This document shows, in pieces, positions 51,249-61,300 of a stretch of 64,000 bases of DNA. The first letter of the stretch is position 1; the number at the start of each line of letters is the position of its first letter. Both the position numbers and the translations under genes were made by a program. Origin of the DNA: Roseovarius dicentrarchi (GTDB taxonomy: Bacteria > Pseudomonadota > Alphaproteobacteria > Rhodobacterales > Rhodobacteraceae); contig NZ_QNQP01000018.1 in assembly GCF_003316635.1 (NCBI RefSeq), positions 1-64,000 on the forward strand, read 5' to 3'. The notes beneath the pieces were generated by a model. That model was given only the letters and a program-made list of their open reading frames with translations. It did no database searches and had not been told where the DNA came from.

Positions 51249-52470
51249 CCGCACTTCGCCGTCCGATCAGCGCCATGACCATCGGCCCGCAGGAAAACTC
51301 GCCAGCCGCAGCCTTGGACGTCAGCGCCCGCAAGTATCCACCCGGTGATCTGATGTCGGAAAAACGTTCCAGCATGGCCACGACGACGATCGAGGCTTGC
51401 TCTGGTCCCATACAGCGCTGCGCTTCTTCCCAAGCGGAAACACTGATCCCCATGGCCGGCCGTACATGACAAGCCGCGTCGAAAAGCTGGTGCCAATGTC
51501 GAACGTCGCCCTGATAGAAAGTCTTGAGCGAGGGACAGCTGGCAATCACCAGGTGAAGTGGGATTTTCGGCACCCGCCTCGTGTCAGGCTCTTCAACGTC
51601 AGCCACAGGCTCACCCGTATCAACATCAAGCGCGCTGCCCGCCGTCGCCCCGCCTTTCTCTAAGGCAGGTTCAATATCTATAGATTCTTTATTTGAATTA
51701 TGATGGTGACGCTCAAAATGGGCATCATTGGTGTTCATTTCTTCTGTTTCAGGGCCGTCAATGACATTACGCGCCTGGTCAAGGAGGATCTCCAGTTCAG
51801 TCCGAAATGCCGACAGATCCTCAAGCGAAAGCTTGCGGCGAAGAGCGCGGGCTGTGAGGGCGGCCGTATCGCTGAGCTGGTCCCATAGGCCAAGCCCGGG
51901 CTGGATCTCCTCGCCGAACTCCGCCAGAGCGGCTAGGTCGCGACGCATGAGGCTCACCACCTCCCTCAGTCGCCGCACACGGTCCTCAGCCTCACGCACA
52001 GCCTCTGCGGCCCGTGCAATCTCCTCTGCCCGGCAATAGAGCGGGGAGAGATCAAAGCCGAAGGCCACGCGATCTTCGCCACGCTTGCGCACATACCGCT
52101 TCCCATTGGGGCTATCGCGCCGCATGAGCAAGCCTGCCTCGACCAACCGGGCGAGGTGACGGCGCATCGTCGAGCAAGGCATGCCGTTCAGCCGCTCGCA
52201 GATCGCCTTGTTGGATGGGAAGACGACCATTTCGGTGTTCCCGCCAAGCGCATCGTCCGGAAAGAAGCTGAGAAGTCCCTGAAGAACGGTCAGATCGCGC
52301 TCGGAAACCCCAAAGGCCGCCTGTGCCTTGGACAGCTCGCGGAGGAGCTCCCACTTGTTGACGGGCCTGCCGAGAACAGACGCCTCAGGACGCTCGACCA
52401 CGCGCAGATGGGCGTGCGATATCGGCCGCATAAACGGCGAAATCGGTGTGTAATCCATGATGTCATTCAC
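51244..52470 (-). CDS. repC: Replication initiator RepC
   Basis: 408 residues, in the usual range. N-terminal winged-helix-rich region (RPVNKWELLRELSKAQAAFG, VFPSNKAICERLNGMPCSTMRRHLARLVEAG) binds the origin; C-terminal domain after an acidic linker. In repABC replicons the origin lies inside repC and RepC acts in cis. Expression is held down by the antisense RNA encoded between repB and repC and by RepA/RepB repression. Confidence 0.95.
   Translation of the reverse strand: MNDIMDYTPISPFMRPISHAHLRVVERPEASVLGRPVNKWELLRELSKAQAAFGVSERDLTVLQGLLSFFPDDALGGNTEMVVFPSNKAICERLNGMPCSTMRRHLARLVEAGLLMRRDSPNGKRYVRKRGEDRVAFGFDLSPLYCRAEEIARAAEAVREAEDRVRRLREVVSLMRRDLAALAEFGEEIQPGLGLWDQLSDTAALTARALRRKLSLEDLSAFRTELEILLDQARNVIDGPETEEMNTNDAHFERHHHNSNKESIDIEPALEKGGATAGSALDVDTGEPVADVEEPDTRRVPKIPLHLVIASCPSLKTFYQGDVRHWHQLFDAACHVRPAMGISVSAWEEAQRCMGPEQASIVVVAMLERFSDIRSPGGYLRALTSKAAAGEFSCGPMVMALIGRRSAA
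51660..51750. other. Putative oriV: AT-rich segment inside repC
   Basis: A short AT-rich island (e.g. ATATCTATAGATTC near 51674) within otherwise GC-rich repC, coding for the variable linker. repABC origins are known to lie in an AT-rich part of repC, so this is the likely initiation site; boundaries are approximate. Confidence 0.6.
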
Positions 52471-52508
52471 GAAGGCAAAATTTCCCTGGCCCGCGAATCG
52501 CTTTGCGC

Positions 52509-52537
52509 TTGCGGGAAAGGGGCCAGATCGCTACATT
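52509..52537 (+). promoter_or_regulatory. Promoter of the repABC antisense RNA
   Basis: TTGCGG (52509-52514), 17-base spacer, TACATT (52532-52537), reading against repABC within the repB-repC gap. Confidence 0.65.
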
Positions 52538-52543
52538 CAGAGG

Positions 52544-52632
52544 TGCGAAAACTGAAGTTTTGTAGCGGGCTGGTCCCGTACGAAACCTAAGAAAGGTCTC
52601 GTGAAGCTTGCTTCTCGGGGCCTTTTTCTTTT
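52544..52632 (+). ncRNA. Antisense counter-transcribed RNA (incompatibility RNA)
   Basis: About 89 nt, transcribed opposite to repABC between repB and repC, from the promoter at 52509 to a terminator at 52593-52632. This is the location and size of the ctRNA that pairs with the repC leader, causes premature termination or blocks translation and sets copy number and incompatibility. Ends were inferred from promoter and terminator positions. Confidence 0.75.
52593..52632 (+). terminator. Terminator of the antisense RNA
   Basis: AAGGTCTCG (52593-52601) pairs with CGGGGCCTT (52616-52624) with two G-T pairs, an inner GAAG/CTTC stem extends it, and T5 C T4 follows. Strong rho-independent form on the plus strand. 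Confidence 0.85.
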
Positions 52633-52671
52633 CTGCCTGTCTCGTGCCTCCTTTTTGATTGTTGCTCTTCC

Positions 52672-53604
52672 TCAGTCTTCCGAACGCTTCCAGCGCTCGT
52701 GAAGCTCGGCGATCAGCTGCGGGGCGTTGCCCTCAAGCCAGCTGACAAAATCGCTCTCCTCGGCCTTCAACTCGAGCTTGAGTTGCTTTCCACGACGTCC
52801 GGTCGTGACAGTGGCGGCACCGACCCCCGGAATCACCGTGCCGGGCCGCCCGCGAGGGCGAGACGAGGATGTGGTCTGTTCGGGCTTCCCTGCAGCAGAG
52901 AGGACGGCCAAAAATGCATGATCGGATTTCTCGTCAATACCGCCTTGGTAGGATGTCTTGGCCTCAGCCGCCAAAGCTGCAAGCAGTTCGCGATCGGCAT
53001 CCGTAGCCCCCAGCAACTTCTTGAGCTCTTCCCACCTGGGCCGACCAATGCCTGGAGCGGCACCGATGGCGAGGACCAGGTCCTCCCCAACGGTGCGGAC
53101 CACGCTTAACAGCTGCGACACTCCTGCCTCGGTCAGATTGAGAACCTCGGCGACACCCTTGTTAGTGCGTTCGGATGCGCTCAGATGGTCACCGTCGAGC
53201 AAGGCTGCGGCAACAAGCGCTCGTTCGATGAAGCTTAGATCCCGCCGCTCCTGGTTCTCTAACAGCTGATCACGAAGTGCCTGATCGCCCTCCATCTCTG
53301 TGACAATGGCGCGGACCTTGATCCCAAGTTCTCTGCAAGCTTCCAGTCGACGACGGCCATAGATCAGGCTGTAGCGATCACCATCAAGCGGCCGGACGAG
53401 GATTGGTACTCGCTGTCCGTTCTTGGAAATTGACGCCTTGAGGCCCGCAGTCTCGATCTGCAGCCGGTCATCGAGCCGACCTGTGGTTTCGATTTGGTCA
53501 GGCTCGATTTCGAAAACGCCGCCGCGCAGCCTGCGCCCTTCAAGAGCGTCGGGCGCGTTGCGCAGGGTCTGCAGTGGCAGTCCCAGTTTAGGCTTTCTTG
53601 CCAT
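52672..53604 (-). CDS. repB: Partition protein RepB (ParB family)
   Basis: 310 residues. N-terminal ParB domain (RVPILVRPLDGDRYSLIYGRRRLEACREL, RDQLLENQERRDLSFIERALVAAALLDG), HTH (SASERTNKGVAEVLNLTEAGVSQLLSVV), C-terminal dimer region. Binds the parS palindromes and, with RepA, segregates the replicon and represses repABC. Its start overlaps the repA end by 17 bases. Confidence 0.95.
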   Translation of the reverse strand: MARKPKLGLPLQTLRNAPDALEGRRLRGGVFEIEPDQIETTGRLDDRLQIETAGLKASISKNGQRVPILVRPLDGDRYSLIYGRRRLEACRELGIKVRAIVTEMEGDQALRDQLLENQERRDLSFIERALVAAALLDGDHLSASERTNKGVAEVLNLTEAGVSQLLSVVRTVGEDLVLAIGAAPGIGRPRWEELKKLLGATDADRELLAALAAEAKTSYQGGIDEKSDHAFLAVLSAAGKPEQTTSSSRPRGRPGTVIPGVGAATVTTGRRGKQLKLELKAEESDFVSWLEGNAPQLIAELHERWKRSED

Positions 53605-54781
53605 TGCGTCCCCACGTGTTCTGGATGATCGCCGCGATCTCGTCGTTGACGGCGTTCATGGATTCGATTGCACGATCGAAAGTCTGACGCGTGAAGTCCT
53701 TCTTGTCGGCCTCGTAGAGCGTCTGCTTCGTCAGCCCTGCATCAGAGATCGCAGTAGACTCAACCATGTGGTTGGTCAGGACTGACCTGCCGAACAGACC
53801 CCGAATAAATGCAATGACCTCGGTCTGCGGGGCATCACCCACCTTGTAGCGGGTCGGCAGAAAGCGCAGCCAGTCGAAGCGAAGGTTTGCGCCAGCATCC
53901 CGGATGACGCCAAGCAGATCAGCGGTCATTCGCAGAAACTGCGACATGGACATCAGATCGAGCATTTGGGGGTGAACGGTAACAAGCACCCCTGAAGATG
54001 CTGAAAGGGCGGACATGGTTAAAAAACCAAGCTGCGGCGGACAGTCGATGACGACGACGTCATAGTCCGCTTCGACACTGTCGAGCGCGTCGCGCACACG
54101 GGCAAAGAATGCGCGGGCGCCGCCACGCTGAATGGCTGCCGGCGTCTCATGTTCGAATTCCATGAGCTCGAGGTTCCCGGGAATCAGGTCAAGACCACGG
54201 ATGTAGGTCTTGCGGATCACATCCGAGATCGGGACCGGTTCATCGTAGCGAACCGCATCATACAGCGTGCCACCCTCCATCAGGTCCAGCTCAGGCTGGA
54301 TGCCATGCAGCGCGGAAAGGGATGCCTGGGGGTCCAGATCGATCGCAAGGACACGATATCCCTTGAGAGCCAAGCGCTGTGCAAGGTGAGCGGATGTTGT
54401 CGTTTTCCCGGACCCGCCTTTGAAGTTCACAACAGAAACAATCTGAAGCTCGTCACCGGCACGACGCCCCGGAACGTAGGTTCCAGGCTTCTTCGCGTTT
54501 GCCTCAAGGGCGTGGCGAATCTCCCAGATATCATCGAGGGTATATCGCCGGTGGCTGCCCGCAGTGGTTTCGACGTCAGCGATCTTTCCTTCTCGATGAA
54601 GCTTGCGAAGGTAGGTATGATCGACGCCAAGCAACTCGGCCGCCTCGCCGCTGGTCAGGCTGCGCATGACTTTTTTGGCGTCGGGAGGGAAGTGGGCAGC
54701 ACGTTGCGCATGAAGATTGGACGCAAGAAGCTCTGCGTAGTGCCCGATGGCAATGTCCAAGTCCTGCTCAGCTTCGCTCAT
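53588..54781 (-). CDS. repA: Partition ATPase RepA (ParA family)
   Basis: 397 residues. N-terminal MerR-like HTH (RSLTSGEAAELLGVDHTYLRKLHREGKI), deviant Walker A KGGSGKTT at 121-128, Walker A' DLDPQASLSALHG, Walker B DYDVVVIDCPPQLGFL. ATP-dependent partition protein and autorepressor of the repABC operon. Upstream (54790-54830) GCGCG-type inverted half-sites may be its operator. Confidence 0.95.
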   Translation of the reverse strand: MSEAEQDLDIAIGHYAELLASNLHAQRAAHFPPDAKKVMRSLTSGEAAELLGVDHTYLRKLHREGKIADVETTAGSHRRYTLDDIWEIRHALEANAKKPGTYVPGRRAGDELQIVSVVNFKGGSGKTTTSAHLAQRLALKGYRVLAIDLDPQASLSALHGIQPELDLMEGGTLYDAVRYDEPVPISDVIRKTYIRGLDLIPGNLELMEFEHETPAAIQRGGARAFFARVRDALDSVEADYDVVVIDCPPQLGFLTMSALSASSGVLVTVHPQMLDLMSMSQFLRMTADLLGVIRDAGANLRFDWLRFLPTRYKVGDAPQTEVIAFIRGLFGRSVLTNHMVESTAISDAGLTKQTLYEADKKDFTRQTFDRAIESMNAVNDEIAAIIQNTWGRNGKKA

Positions 54782-54948
54782 CTCTGCCTCGATTCGTGGG
54801 CGCGTTTTTTATGTGATCGCGCGTTATTTATCGAGACTATTGCCCGAGCTATCAGATTCGTGCAAGCTCTTTCTAGATTTGGTGTCAGTCGCTGCGTCAT
54901 GCACAAGAGTAGCTAGGGTTTGCGGCAGGCTTGTCTTCGGAACCCTTC

Positions 54949-54974
54949 GGATATACATTATAAGACGTATATCC
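54949..54974. promoter_or_regulatory. VapBC operator
   Basis: Perfect inverted repeat GGATATAC-N10-GTATATCC 16 bases before vapB. Such palindromes are bound by VapB/VapBC for autoregulation. Confidence 0.75.
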
Positions 54975-54989
54975 ACATGGGAGGTCACG

Positions 54990-55217
54990 ATGCAGGTCGC
55001 AAAATGGGGTAACTCGCTGGCCGTCCGTTTGCCCGCGGAGCTCGTCCGAGAGCTTGGTCTCAAGGAGGGTGATCAGATCGACCTAGTCAAGGACGACGGT
55101 CGGGTCAGAGTCCGTCGCCTTGCTCGTGCGGATGAGGTGCTGACCGGCCTGCGCCGCTTCCGGGGCAAGTTGTCCGCAGCAGAACGTCTGAGCCGCGACG
55201 ACGCACATGAGCGCTGA
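54990..55217 (+). CDS. vapB: VapB antitoxin (AbrB/SpoVT fold)
   Basis: 75 residues, GGGAGG before the ATG at 54990. N-terminal swapped-hairpin: QVAKWGNSLAVRLPAELVRELGLKEGDQI, then a C-terminal helix that would wrap the toxin (LTGLRRFRGKLSAAERL). Overlaps vapC by 11 bases. Confidence 0.9.
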   Translation: MQVAKWGNSLAVRLPAELVRELGLKEGDQIDLVKDDGRVRVRRLARADEVLTGLRRFRGKLSAAERLSRDDAHER

Positions 55218-55602
55218 GTTCGCGGACACGAATGTCGTTCTTTACCTGCTCGACGACGGCCCAAAGGCCGATCGCGCCGAGGTCATTCTGGGGCAGGGGC
55301 CCCGGATCAGCGTTCAGGTTCTAAACGAGTCACTGGTGAACTGCCGCCGCAAAGCTGGCCTCGGTTGGGAGGAAGCAGCGGCCTTTCTCGAAGGCGTGCG
55401 CGCCTTGTGTCCCGTCGAAGATCTCACCGTGCAGACCCATGACGTCGGCCGCGCTTTGGCGGAACGCTACGGCTTCTCGATCTACGACGCGATGATCGTG
55501 GCCAGCGCTTTGGTTGCGGGGTGTAACACGCTGTGGAGCGAGGACATGCAAGATGGCCTGCTGGTGGAAGGCCAGCTTCGCATCGTCAACCCCTTTACAT
55601 GA
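55207..55602 (+). CDS. vapC: VapC toxin (PIN-domain ribonuclease)
   Basis: 131 residues. PIN acidic residues in FADTNVVLYLL (D7), ESLVNCRR (E40 region), and IYDAMIVASA plus a final SED (near 113). Type II toxin cutting initiator tRNA or rRNA in other systems; here it stabilises the replicon. Lies next to repABC. Confidence 0.9.
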   Translation: MSAEFADTNVVLYLLDDGPKADRAEVILGQGPRISVQVLNESLVNCRRKAGLGWEEAAAFLEGVRALCPVEDLTVQTHDVGRALAERYGFSIYDAMIVASALVAGCNTLWSEDMQDGLLVEGQLRIVNPFT

Positions 55603-55680
55603 CCGGACAGCTACTGAGCGTGGAACTGACCACAACCTTGTAATCCTTCCATGTCGTGGAGGATTTGCGAGGTAGCTCGA

Positions 55681-56565
55681 CTACTCAAGCAGCCCCAGTC
55701 TCTCAGCCCGTTCCAGCAGCATCTTCACCGAGGAGGGTTGCCAGCTTGTCCGCCCACGGGGCGTGCGCTCGCGCATCGCCTCCAGCCGGGTGCAAATCGC
55801 CTGAAGCGTGATGTCGGGGTCCGCGCCCTTGATGGCGGCGACGATGGCGGGCAGGCGGTCGTCGGCCTCGCGGCGGCCAGCCCGGGCGAGCACAGTCTCG
55901 GGCAGAAAGCCGTCGCGGACATAGGCCTTCACGGCGCGCAAGAGACGGCTTTGGGTCCAGCGACGCGCCTCGGGCAAGGGGCCGTTGATGATGCGCACCA
56001 CGTCTTCCCAGGCCAAGTCGGGGCGCAACCGGCGCACATGGGGCACCCAATCTTGTGCCGTTTCGTTCAGACGCTCCATGTAGCCGTCCTGTCGCGCTAG
56101 CCGCACCTTGCGAAGAGCGGCAGGGTCTTTGGCCCGCAGTCCAGGGTTTCCGCCCACGCGGCCCTTTGTGCGCGCGCTGGCGAGGCCGGCCTTGGTGCGC
56201 TCCCGGATCAGGGCGCGCTCGAACTCGGCCGCAGCGCCCAAGACCTGCAGCGTGAACTTGCCCTGCGGGGATCCAGTGTCGATCGGGTCCTGGATCGAGC
56301 GAAAGAACGCACCCCTGGCCTCCAGCCGCTCGATCACTTCCAGCAGATGCGACAGAGACCGCGCAAGCCGGTCGATCCTCACGACGACCAGCGTATCGCC
56401 ACTCTGGATGCGTTCGAGCACACGCCCAAGCACCGGCCGCGCGCGATTGCCGCCTGAGGCGTGCTCTTCATAGATTTCGGCGCAACCCGCAGATTTCAGG
56501 GTCTGCGACTGGGGCAGGGGGGTCTGATCCTCGGTAGATACGCGGGCATAACCAATCAGGGGCAT
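55681..56565 (-). CDS. Serine recombinase (resolvase/invertase)
   Basis: 294 residues from the ATG at 56565; upstream in-frame ATGs exist and no clear ribosome site favours one. Catalytic domain: IGYARVSTEDQ with nucleophile Ser, VVVRIDRLARSL, EFERALIRERTKAGLASAR. The ~120 C-terminal residues beyond the resolvase HTH (from about 175) are longer than in Tn3 resolvase. Could resolve replicon dimers or belong to an integrated transposon; the divergent gene's spacer may hold its res site. Confidence 0.85.
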   Translation of the reverse strand: MPLIGYARVSTEDQTPLPQSQTLKSAGCAEIYEEHASGGNRARPVLGRVLERIQSGDTLVVVRIDRLARSLSHLLEVIERLEARGAFFRSIQDPIDTGSPQGKFTLQVLGAAAEFERALIRERTKAGLASARTKGRVGGNPGLRAKDPAALRKVRLARQDGYMERLNETAQDWVPHVRRLRPDLAWEDVVRIINGPLPEARRWTQSRLLRAVKAYVRDGFLPETVLARAGRREADDRLPAIVAAIKGADPDITLQAICTRLEAMRERTPRGRTSWQPSSVKMLLERAERLGLLE

Positions 56566-56793
56566 TAAAACAGTCTTTTTTGCAGTTTCGCATATCATTA
56601 CTAAACGACCGTTTACAAACGAATGCAAGCAAGTGTTCTCTCGTTGAGCTGGCGTACAATGCCTTGGTTTTCTTGCGCAGAGCGCGATCTGAGAGGTTCC
56701 GCCGGCAGTCTCGCGCGCGTACTATATAAAGGGCGCAAGCAACGGCCAAAAAAAACGCTTGGGTAATGAGCAAAAAATCAGTATTTTGCACAT
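56566..56793. promoter_or_regulatory. Divergent promoter region with candidate recombinase/repressor sites
   Basis: 228 bases, AT-rich. Interlocking palindromes TAAACG-AC-CGTTTA (56602-56615) and CGTTT-AC-AAACG (56610-56621) lie near the recombinase start. Position and symmetry suit an operator or subsite I of a res site. No other clear repeat was found. Confidence 0.45.
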
Positions 56794-57861
56794 ATGAAAT
56801 CACAAACACCTAATTTGACTAATGATTTTGACGACCCCTTCATCACAGTCGAGGGGGACGAAGAGGCTCACGAGGATGATCTCTGGTTCCTGCCTGGGCC
56901 ACTCGAAGAAGAACCCGATGATTTGCCTCCGGGGCCGCGGGCGGAACCGCCCGACACCGCTGTCGTCGATGACTGGGCAAGGGCAGAGGGGGTTCACGCT
57001 GCGCGACTGGCAAGAGTGGCTGGACGCCTTGGCGCTCTGGATGACCGGCTGCTGCGCGGTCCGGAAGGCTGGCGGCATCGGCTCGCTCTCATCGAGGCGG
57101 CGGATCTTAGCTGGTTCGCAGGAGATCGGGTGAGTTCTGATCGGCTGGCGCTCTGGGTGTCGATGCGGCTCTCGGGCGCACAGGATGACACAAATGCCCT
57201 AGCAAGAGTTGGATGGGCCGCTCGGCGCCTGACTGGCGGTCCCGGACCAAAAGGTGACTTGGCAGCCTTCCTGGATCGCCGCGATCCCGAAAACATTGAA
57301 GACAGCACTGAGCGTTTCGAAGATCGCGCGGGCGGATGGCTGAACGTAATAGCAGCCGCGGCCGATCTCCACCCAATCACGCGGGCTTGCATGGGCTTTC
57401 ATCTCTGGAGCCTGGCGGGCCTCGGACAGCACGGCGACCAGATGGAAGCCGCCGTCACCGCGTCTAGGATCGCGGCCAGTGACGGAAGCGGCGCCATTTT
57501 CGCACCGCTCGCTATGGGCGGGGCAGGGGGGCTGCGTGCTTCGGGCTCGCCACCCGAACGCTTGGCCCGCTGGTTGGATGGGATGAACAGCGCAATTCTA
57601 ACGGCGATGCGTCATCTAGATGATACCCAGACATGGAGTGCTCGGGCGGAAGGAGCCATGTCTCAGCTTTCGGGGCGAACTCCGACCGCTCTTCGTTCGG
57701 CGTTGACAGAGTGGCCTTTGGTGTCGGCCCCGATGGCGGAAGTCTTAACAGGCGCAAGTCGCGCGGCTGTTCAAAGGAACCTCGCTTGGATGGAAGAGAG
57801 AGGCCTGATCCAAGAAGTGACGCAACAAGGACGCTTCAGGATGTGGCGGATCAAGGACTAG
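56794..57861 (+). CDS. Hypothetical protein with C-terminal HTH
   Basis: 355 residues. Acidic proline-rich N-terminus (DDLWFLPGPLEEEPDDLPPGP), helical middle (LGALDDRLLRGPEGWRHRLALIEAADLSWFAGD, DRLALWVSMRLSGAQDD), and a winged-helix-like end (APMAEVLTGASRAAVQRNLAWMEERGLIQEVT, GRFRMWRIKD). Domain unassigned; resembles plasmid-borne helical proteins with DNA-binding ends that lie beside recombinase genes. Divergent from the serine recombinase. Confidence 0.6.
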   Translation: MKSQTPNLTNDFDDPFITVEGDEEAHEDDLWFLPGPLEEEPDDLPPGPRAEPPDTAVVDDWARAEGVHAARLARVAGRLGALDDRLLRGPEGWRHRLALIEAADLSWFAGDRVSSDRLALWVSMRLSGAQDDTNALARVGWAARRLTGGPGPKGDLAAFLDRRDPENIEDSTERFEDRAGGWLNVIAAAADLHPITRACMGFHLWSLAGLGQHGDQMEAAVTASRIAASDGSGAIFAPLAMGGAGGLRASGSPPERLARWLDGMNSAILTAMRHLDDTQTWSARAEGAMSQLSGRTPTALRSALTEWPLVSAPMAEVLTGASRAAVQRNLAWMEERGLIQEVTQQGRFRMWRIKD

Positions 57862-58020
57862 ACCGTTGTGAGTAGATCCAGCGGCAAGGGCCTTCTCAGT
57901 TCATTGAGGGTGAGGCGCGTGGCGCCGATGCCTACGTTCATCAGATTCGCCAAAGAATCCTGGTTTGGATATCGAACAAAATCTTTCTCTCAGAATCGCT
58001 TTGTGTAATCCGGCAACGAG
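57862..58020. other. Convergent intergenic stretch
   Basis: 159 bases between converging transcripts; no gene or strong hairpin was recognised. Confidence 0.3.
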
Positions 58021-58326
58021 CTATCGCAGCATTTCGAAAAGATCCGGTGTGTCCTCGTCGCGCCGCCTGCTCAGACCTTCGCCAAGATGTAGGCAATGGT
58101 GTTTAATTCGTGTCAGGCCTTTGCCGCCCTCGAAATGGACCCAGCCCCCTCTGGGCATGCCCACACTTACGATCAGCGCCCCGCATATTGGACAAGTCCG
58201 CCTGAACGATGCGCCCTCCTTGCTTTCACGGTCGCCCCGAACTGCCCAACCGCCGCGGACGGATACCGTGCGGCCCGTCGACAGGCGGCGGGTGTGCGCC
58301 TTACGGAAATACCAACGGTCCGTCAT
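58021..58326 (-). CDS. Small zinc-ribbon protein in sbcDC operon
   Basis: 101 residues; starts at ATG 58326, overlapping the sbcC stop by four bases. Cysteine/histidine pattern CPICGALIV ... HHCLHL suggests one zinc site. N-terminal TDRWYFRKAHTRRLSTG is basic. Last gene of the sbcD-sbcC transcript; family not recognised. Confidence 0.7.
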   Translation of the reverse strand: MTDRWYFRKAHTRRLSTGRTVSVRGGWAVRGDRESKEGASFRRTCPICGALIVSVGMPRGGWVHFEGGKGLTRIKHHCLHLGEGLSRRRDEDTPDLFEMLR

Positions 58327-61300
58327 CCCAGCCCCCTCCTTTCCTCGACCCGGCTGCCGCTTGGGGTCGAACGCACATAGAAGCCTTGTGGAATAGCCTC
58401 CTGCACCAGCCCGACATGCGAGATCAGGCCGACGGCCCGGCTGCCCTCTGTCAGCGCAGCAAGCACCTGGATCACTTGGTCCAGCGTGCCCGCCCCATTC
58501 TCGGTGTCGAGGCTGCCGAAGCCTTCATCGATGAAGATCGTGTCCATTCTGATCTTGCCCGAAAGGCTCTCGACCACATCAGCTAGCCCAAGCGCGAGGG
58601 CTAGTGCCGCGATAAAGGTCTCGCCACCAGATAGCGTGGCTGTCGGACGCGCCTTGCCAGTGTTAATGTCGAAGACCTCGATTTCGAGCCCACGCTTGCC
58701 GCGACCGCCAGATGCCTCGAGCCCGCGCGTCAACCGGTAGCGACCACGTGTCATAGGGTCGAGCCTCATATTCGCCGCCTCGAGAACCTGGTCGAACATT
58801 GCACCGATCGCAAAGGTCTCGAGTGTCATCTTGAAATCGTTCTTGCCGTTAGCCAGATCAGCTAGACACCGGAGCGGACCGGTCTCGGTTTCAAGCCGCT
58901 CGGTTTCGGCTAGGGCCGCGGCTAGCGATTCCTTGAATTTGGTCAGTGACGATACATCCGTTCTCGCGGTGGCGAGTGCAGCGTTTGCAGCGTTCAAGGT
59001 CTGGGTTGCGTCTGCCAACGCCAGCTGAAGCGGGGCAAGATCCGGGCGTTCACGATCTACGCAAGCGGCTGTGGCGTTCTGCAATGTCGTGCGAGCAGCG
59101 ATCAATCCATTGCGGTGATCGGTCACCTTCTGGCGGTCGGCGTCGAGGGTCGGGAAATGGGCCTTGCAAGCATCATATCCCGCTTTGTCCAGCCCGACCT
59201 CGGCAAGCCGAGCGCCAAAATCACCATGCGCCTTTTTCACGCGCTGCTGCTGCCCGTCGCGCGCCCGCTTTGCTGCTTCAAGCTGCTCTTGCGCACGGGT
59301 GAGCGCTTCACTGGCGGCTCGGTCCTGCTGCGTCGCCACTTCCAGCGCCTCGGAGAGTTGCCTTTGCTCTCTCTGCAAAGCCTCCCGTCGAGCGACAACC
59401 GCCTCGGGCGTGCGCAGACCTTCTGGCAGGGCCTCGATTACTGTGTCCAGCTTGGCGCGCGCGCCGGCAAGAGCGGTCTCGGCCTTTCCCGCAGCGGTGC
59501 GCGCCGTAGCCTCGGCAGTTTCTGCCTCGGTCACCTTTCGCTTGAATTCGGCCAACTGCTCCGCCATCGCGTCCAGATCGACCGCTTCTCCAAGCACGGC
59601 GACGGTGCCTTCAATTCGTGCGATTTCAGCTTCGAGTTCCGCCAACGTGCGCTCAGGGCGTTCCTGTTCCTCCAGCGCCTGCTTCTTTTCGTCGAGCCGC
59701 GTTCGGAAATTGCCGAGTTCGCTTTCTGCCCGAACCTTGGCTTCGGCTGCGGTTCTCGTCTGAACCTGCGCGTTACGAAACGCTTCGGTCAAACCAGATT
59801 GTTCGGGCGTGCCATGGGCCGGCACCGGATGATCGTGGGAACCACAGACAGGGCAGGGCGCTCCTTCGATCAACTTTTCCGCCAGAATGATCGCTTGCGT
59901 GCGCGAAAGCCGTGCCTCGGCATCAGCCAAGGCCGCGTCGGCGGCTCCCGCTGCTTCGGCTTTTGTCGCCAGTTCTTTCGAAGCCGCTTCGACCTTTCGT
60001 TCGGCATCCGCGACAGCTCCCTGCGCCTTTGCATGCGCCGCTGCCCTGACCCTTTCGCGGTTGACCTCGGCCAGCTCACCGGCCAGCTTGCCTCGCACCG
60101 TTTCGGTCTTTCGCGCTTGTTCGAGCGCCAGATAGGTCGCATCGCGCTGAAACTTGAGCTTTTCGCGGGCATCTATGGCCTCGGTTAGAGCCTTCTTCGC
60201 CGAAGCTTCGTCCTTCGCAGCGTCGTCAAACGCGCTTCTTAGCTCCGCTGCCTGCCCGACCTGGTTCTCGATCGCCTCCAACCTTGTCAGGTCAGCCTGA
60301 ACTTGCTGCCGTCGCTCGTCGCCCGACTGTGCCTCGACCAGTTCTTGAGCCGTTTGATTCTTTGCCCCAGTGGCGGTGTGGAGCTCCGCTTCGGCCTTAG
60401 TCACGGCATTCACTGCGATCTGGCTATCGTGCTCCGCATCGTGCCAGGCCTTCTCAAGATCACGGGCCTGCAAGGCATTCTTGACTGCCTCGACCCGCAT
60501 GGCCAGAGCATCGATCTCACCCGTTTTCGCTTCTAGATCGTCAAGTGCCTTCTGTGCCGTATCGACGGCCACAAAGGCCTTTTCGATCTGCTCGCCATCG
60601 GTCAGCGCCTTGCGCGCTGATTCGTTAGCCGTTTCCGCGCCCTGTTGAATTCTCCACTTTTCGTCGACCTTGGCTTCGGTTGCGGCAATCCCTAGTTCCA
60701 GCGCTTCAGCGCTCTCGAAGCCACGTTCCTCGAGCCGCGCCACATAGAGCGCGCGCTGGTCGCGCAACGCTCGTTCTGCCTCTGAGGCTTCTTCCTTCAG
60801 CCGTGCGGCGAGATCGCGATAGACTTTCACGTCAAATAGATCTCGCAATATCTCGACGCGCGCATCAGTCTTTGCGGCCAGGAACGTTTCGAACTTGCCT
60901 TGCGGCAAGAGCACGATCTGCCGAAACTGATCTGCCCCGTAGCCCAGCAGCGCCTCGACCTGTTGCCCCACGACCGAGACCTTCTTTTCAGCAATTACGC
61001 GGCCAGACTGGCTCGAACCAAGCGTGTCCATCGGGATCCCGGTAACGTCGAATAGCGAGGCTTCCGCTGCGTCCTCTGTCGTCCCTTCGCCGCGCGCCTT
61101 CGGACGCTCCTGCACCGGTCGACGACGGATCAAATAGGTTTTGGCTCCCAGTTCAAAGACAAATTCGACTTCAGTAGGGAGATCCGAGGCCGCGTGATCG
61201 GAGCGCAGCGAACGTGGTTCCTGATCGGTCTTGGTTGGCAATCCGAAAAGCGCGAAGGACATAGCCGAGAACAGCGTCGACTTTCCCGCCCCCGTCTGAC

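Noticed and set aside
59115-60188. Plus-strand 357-codon frame inside sbcC
   Set aside because: Antisense of the coiled-coil part of sbcC; leucine/arginine-rich by codon mirror effect.
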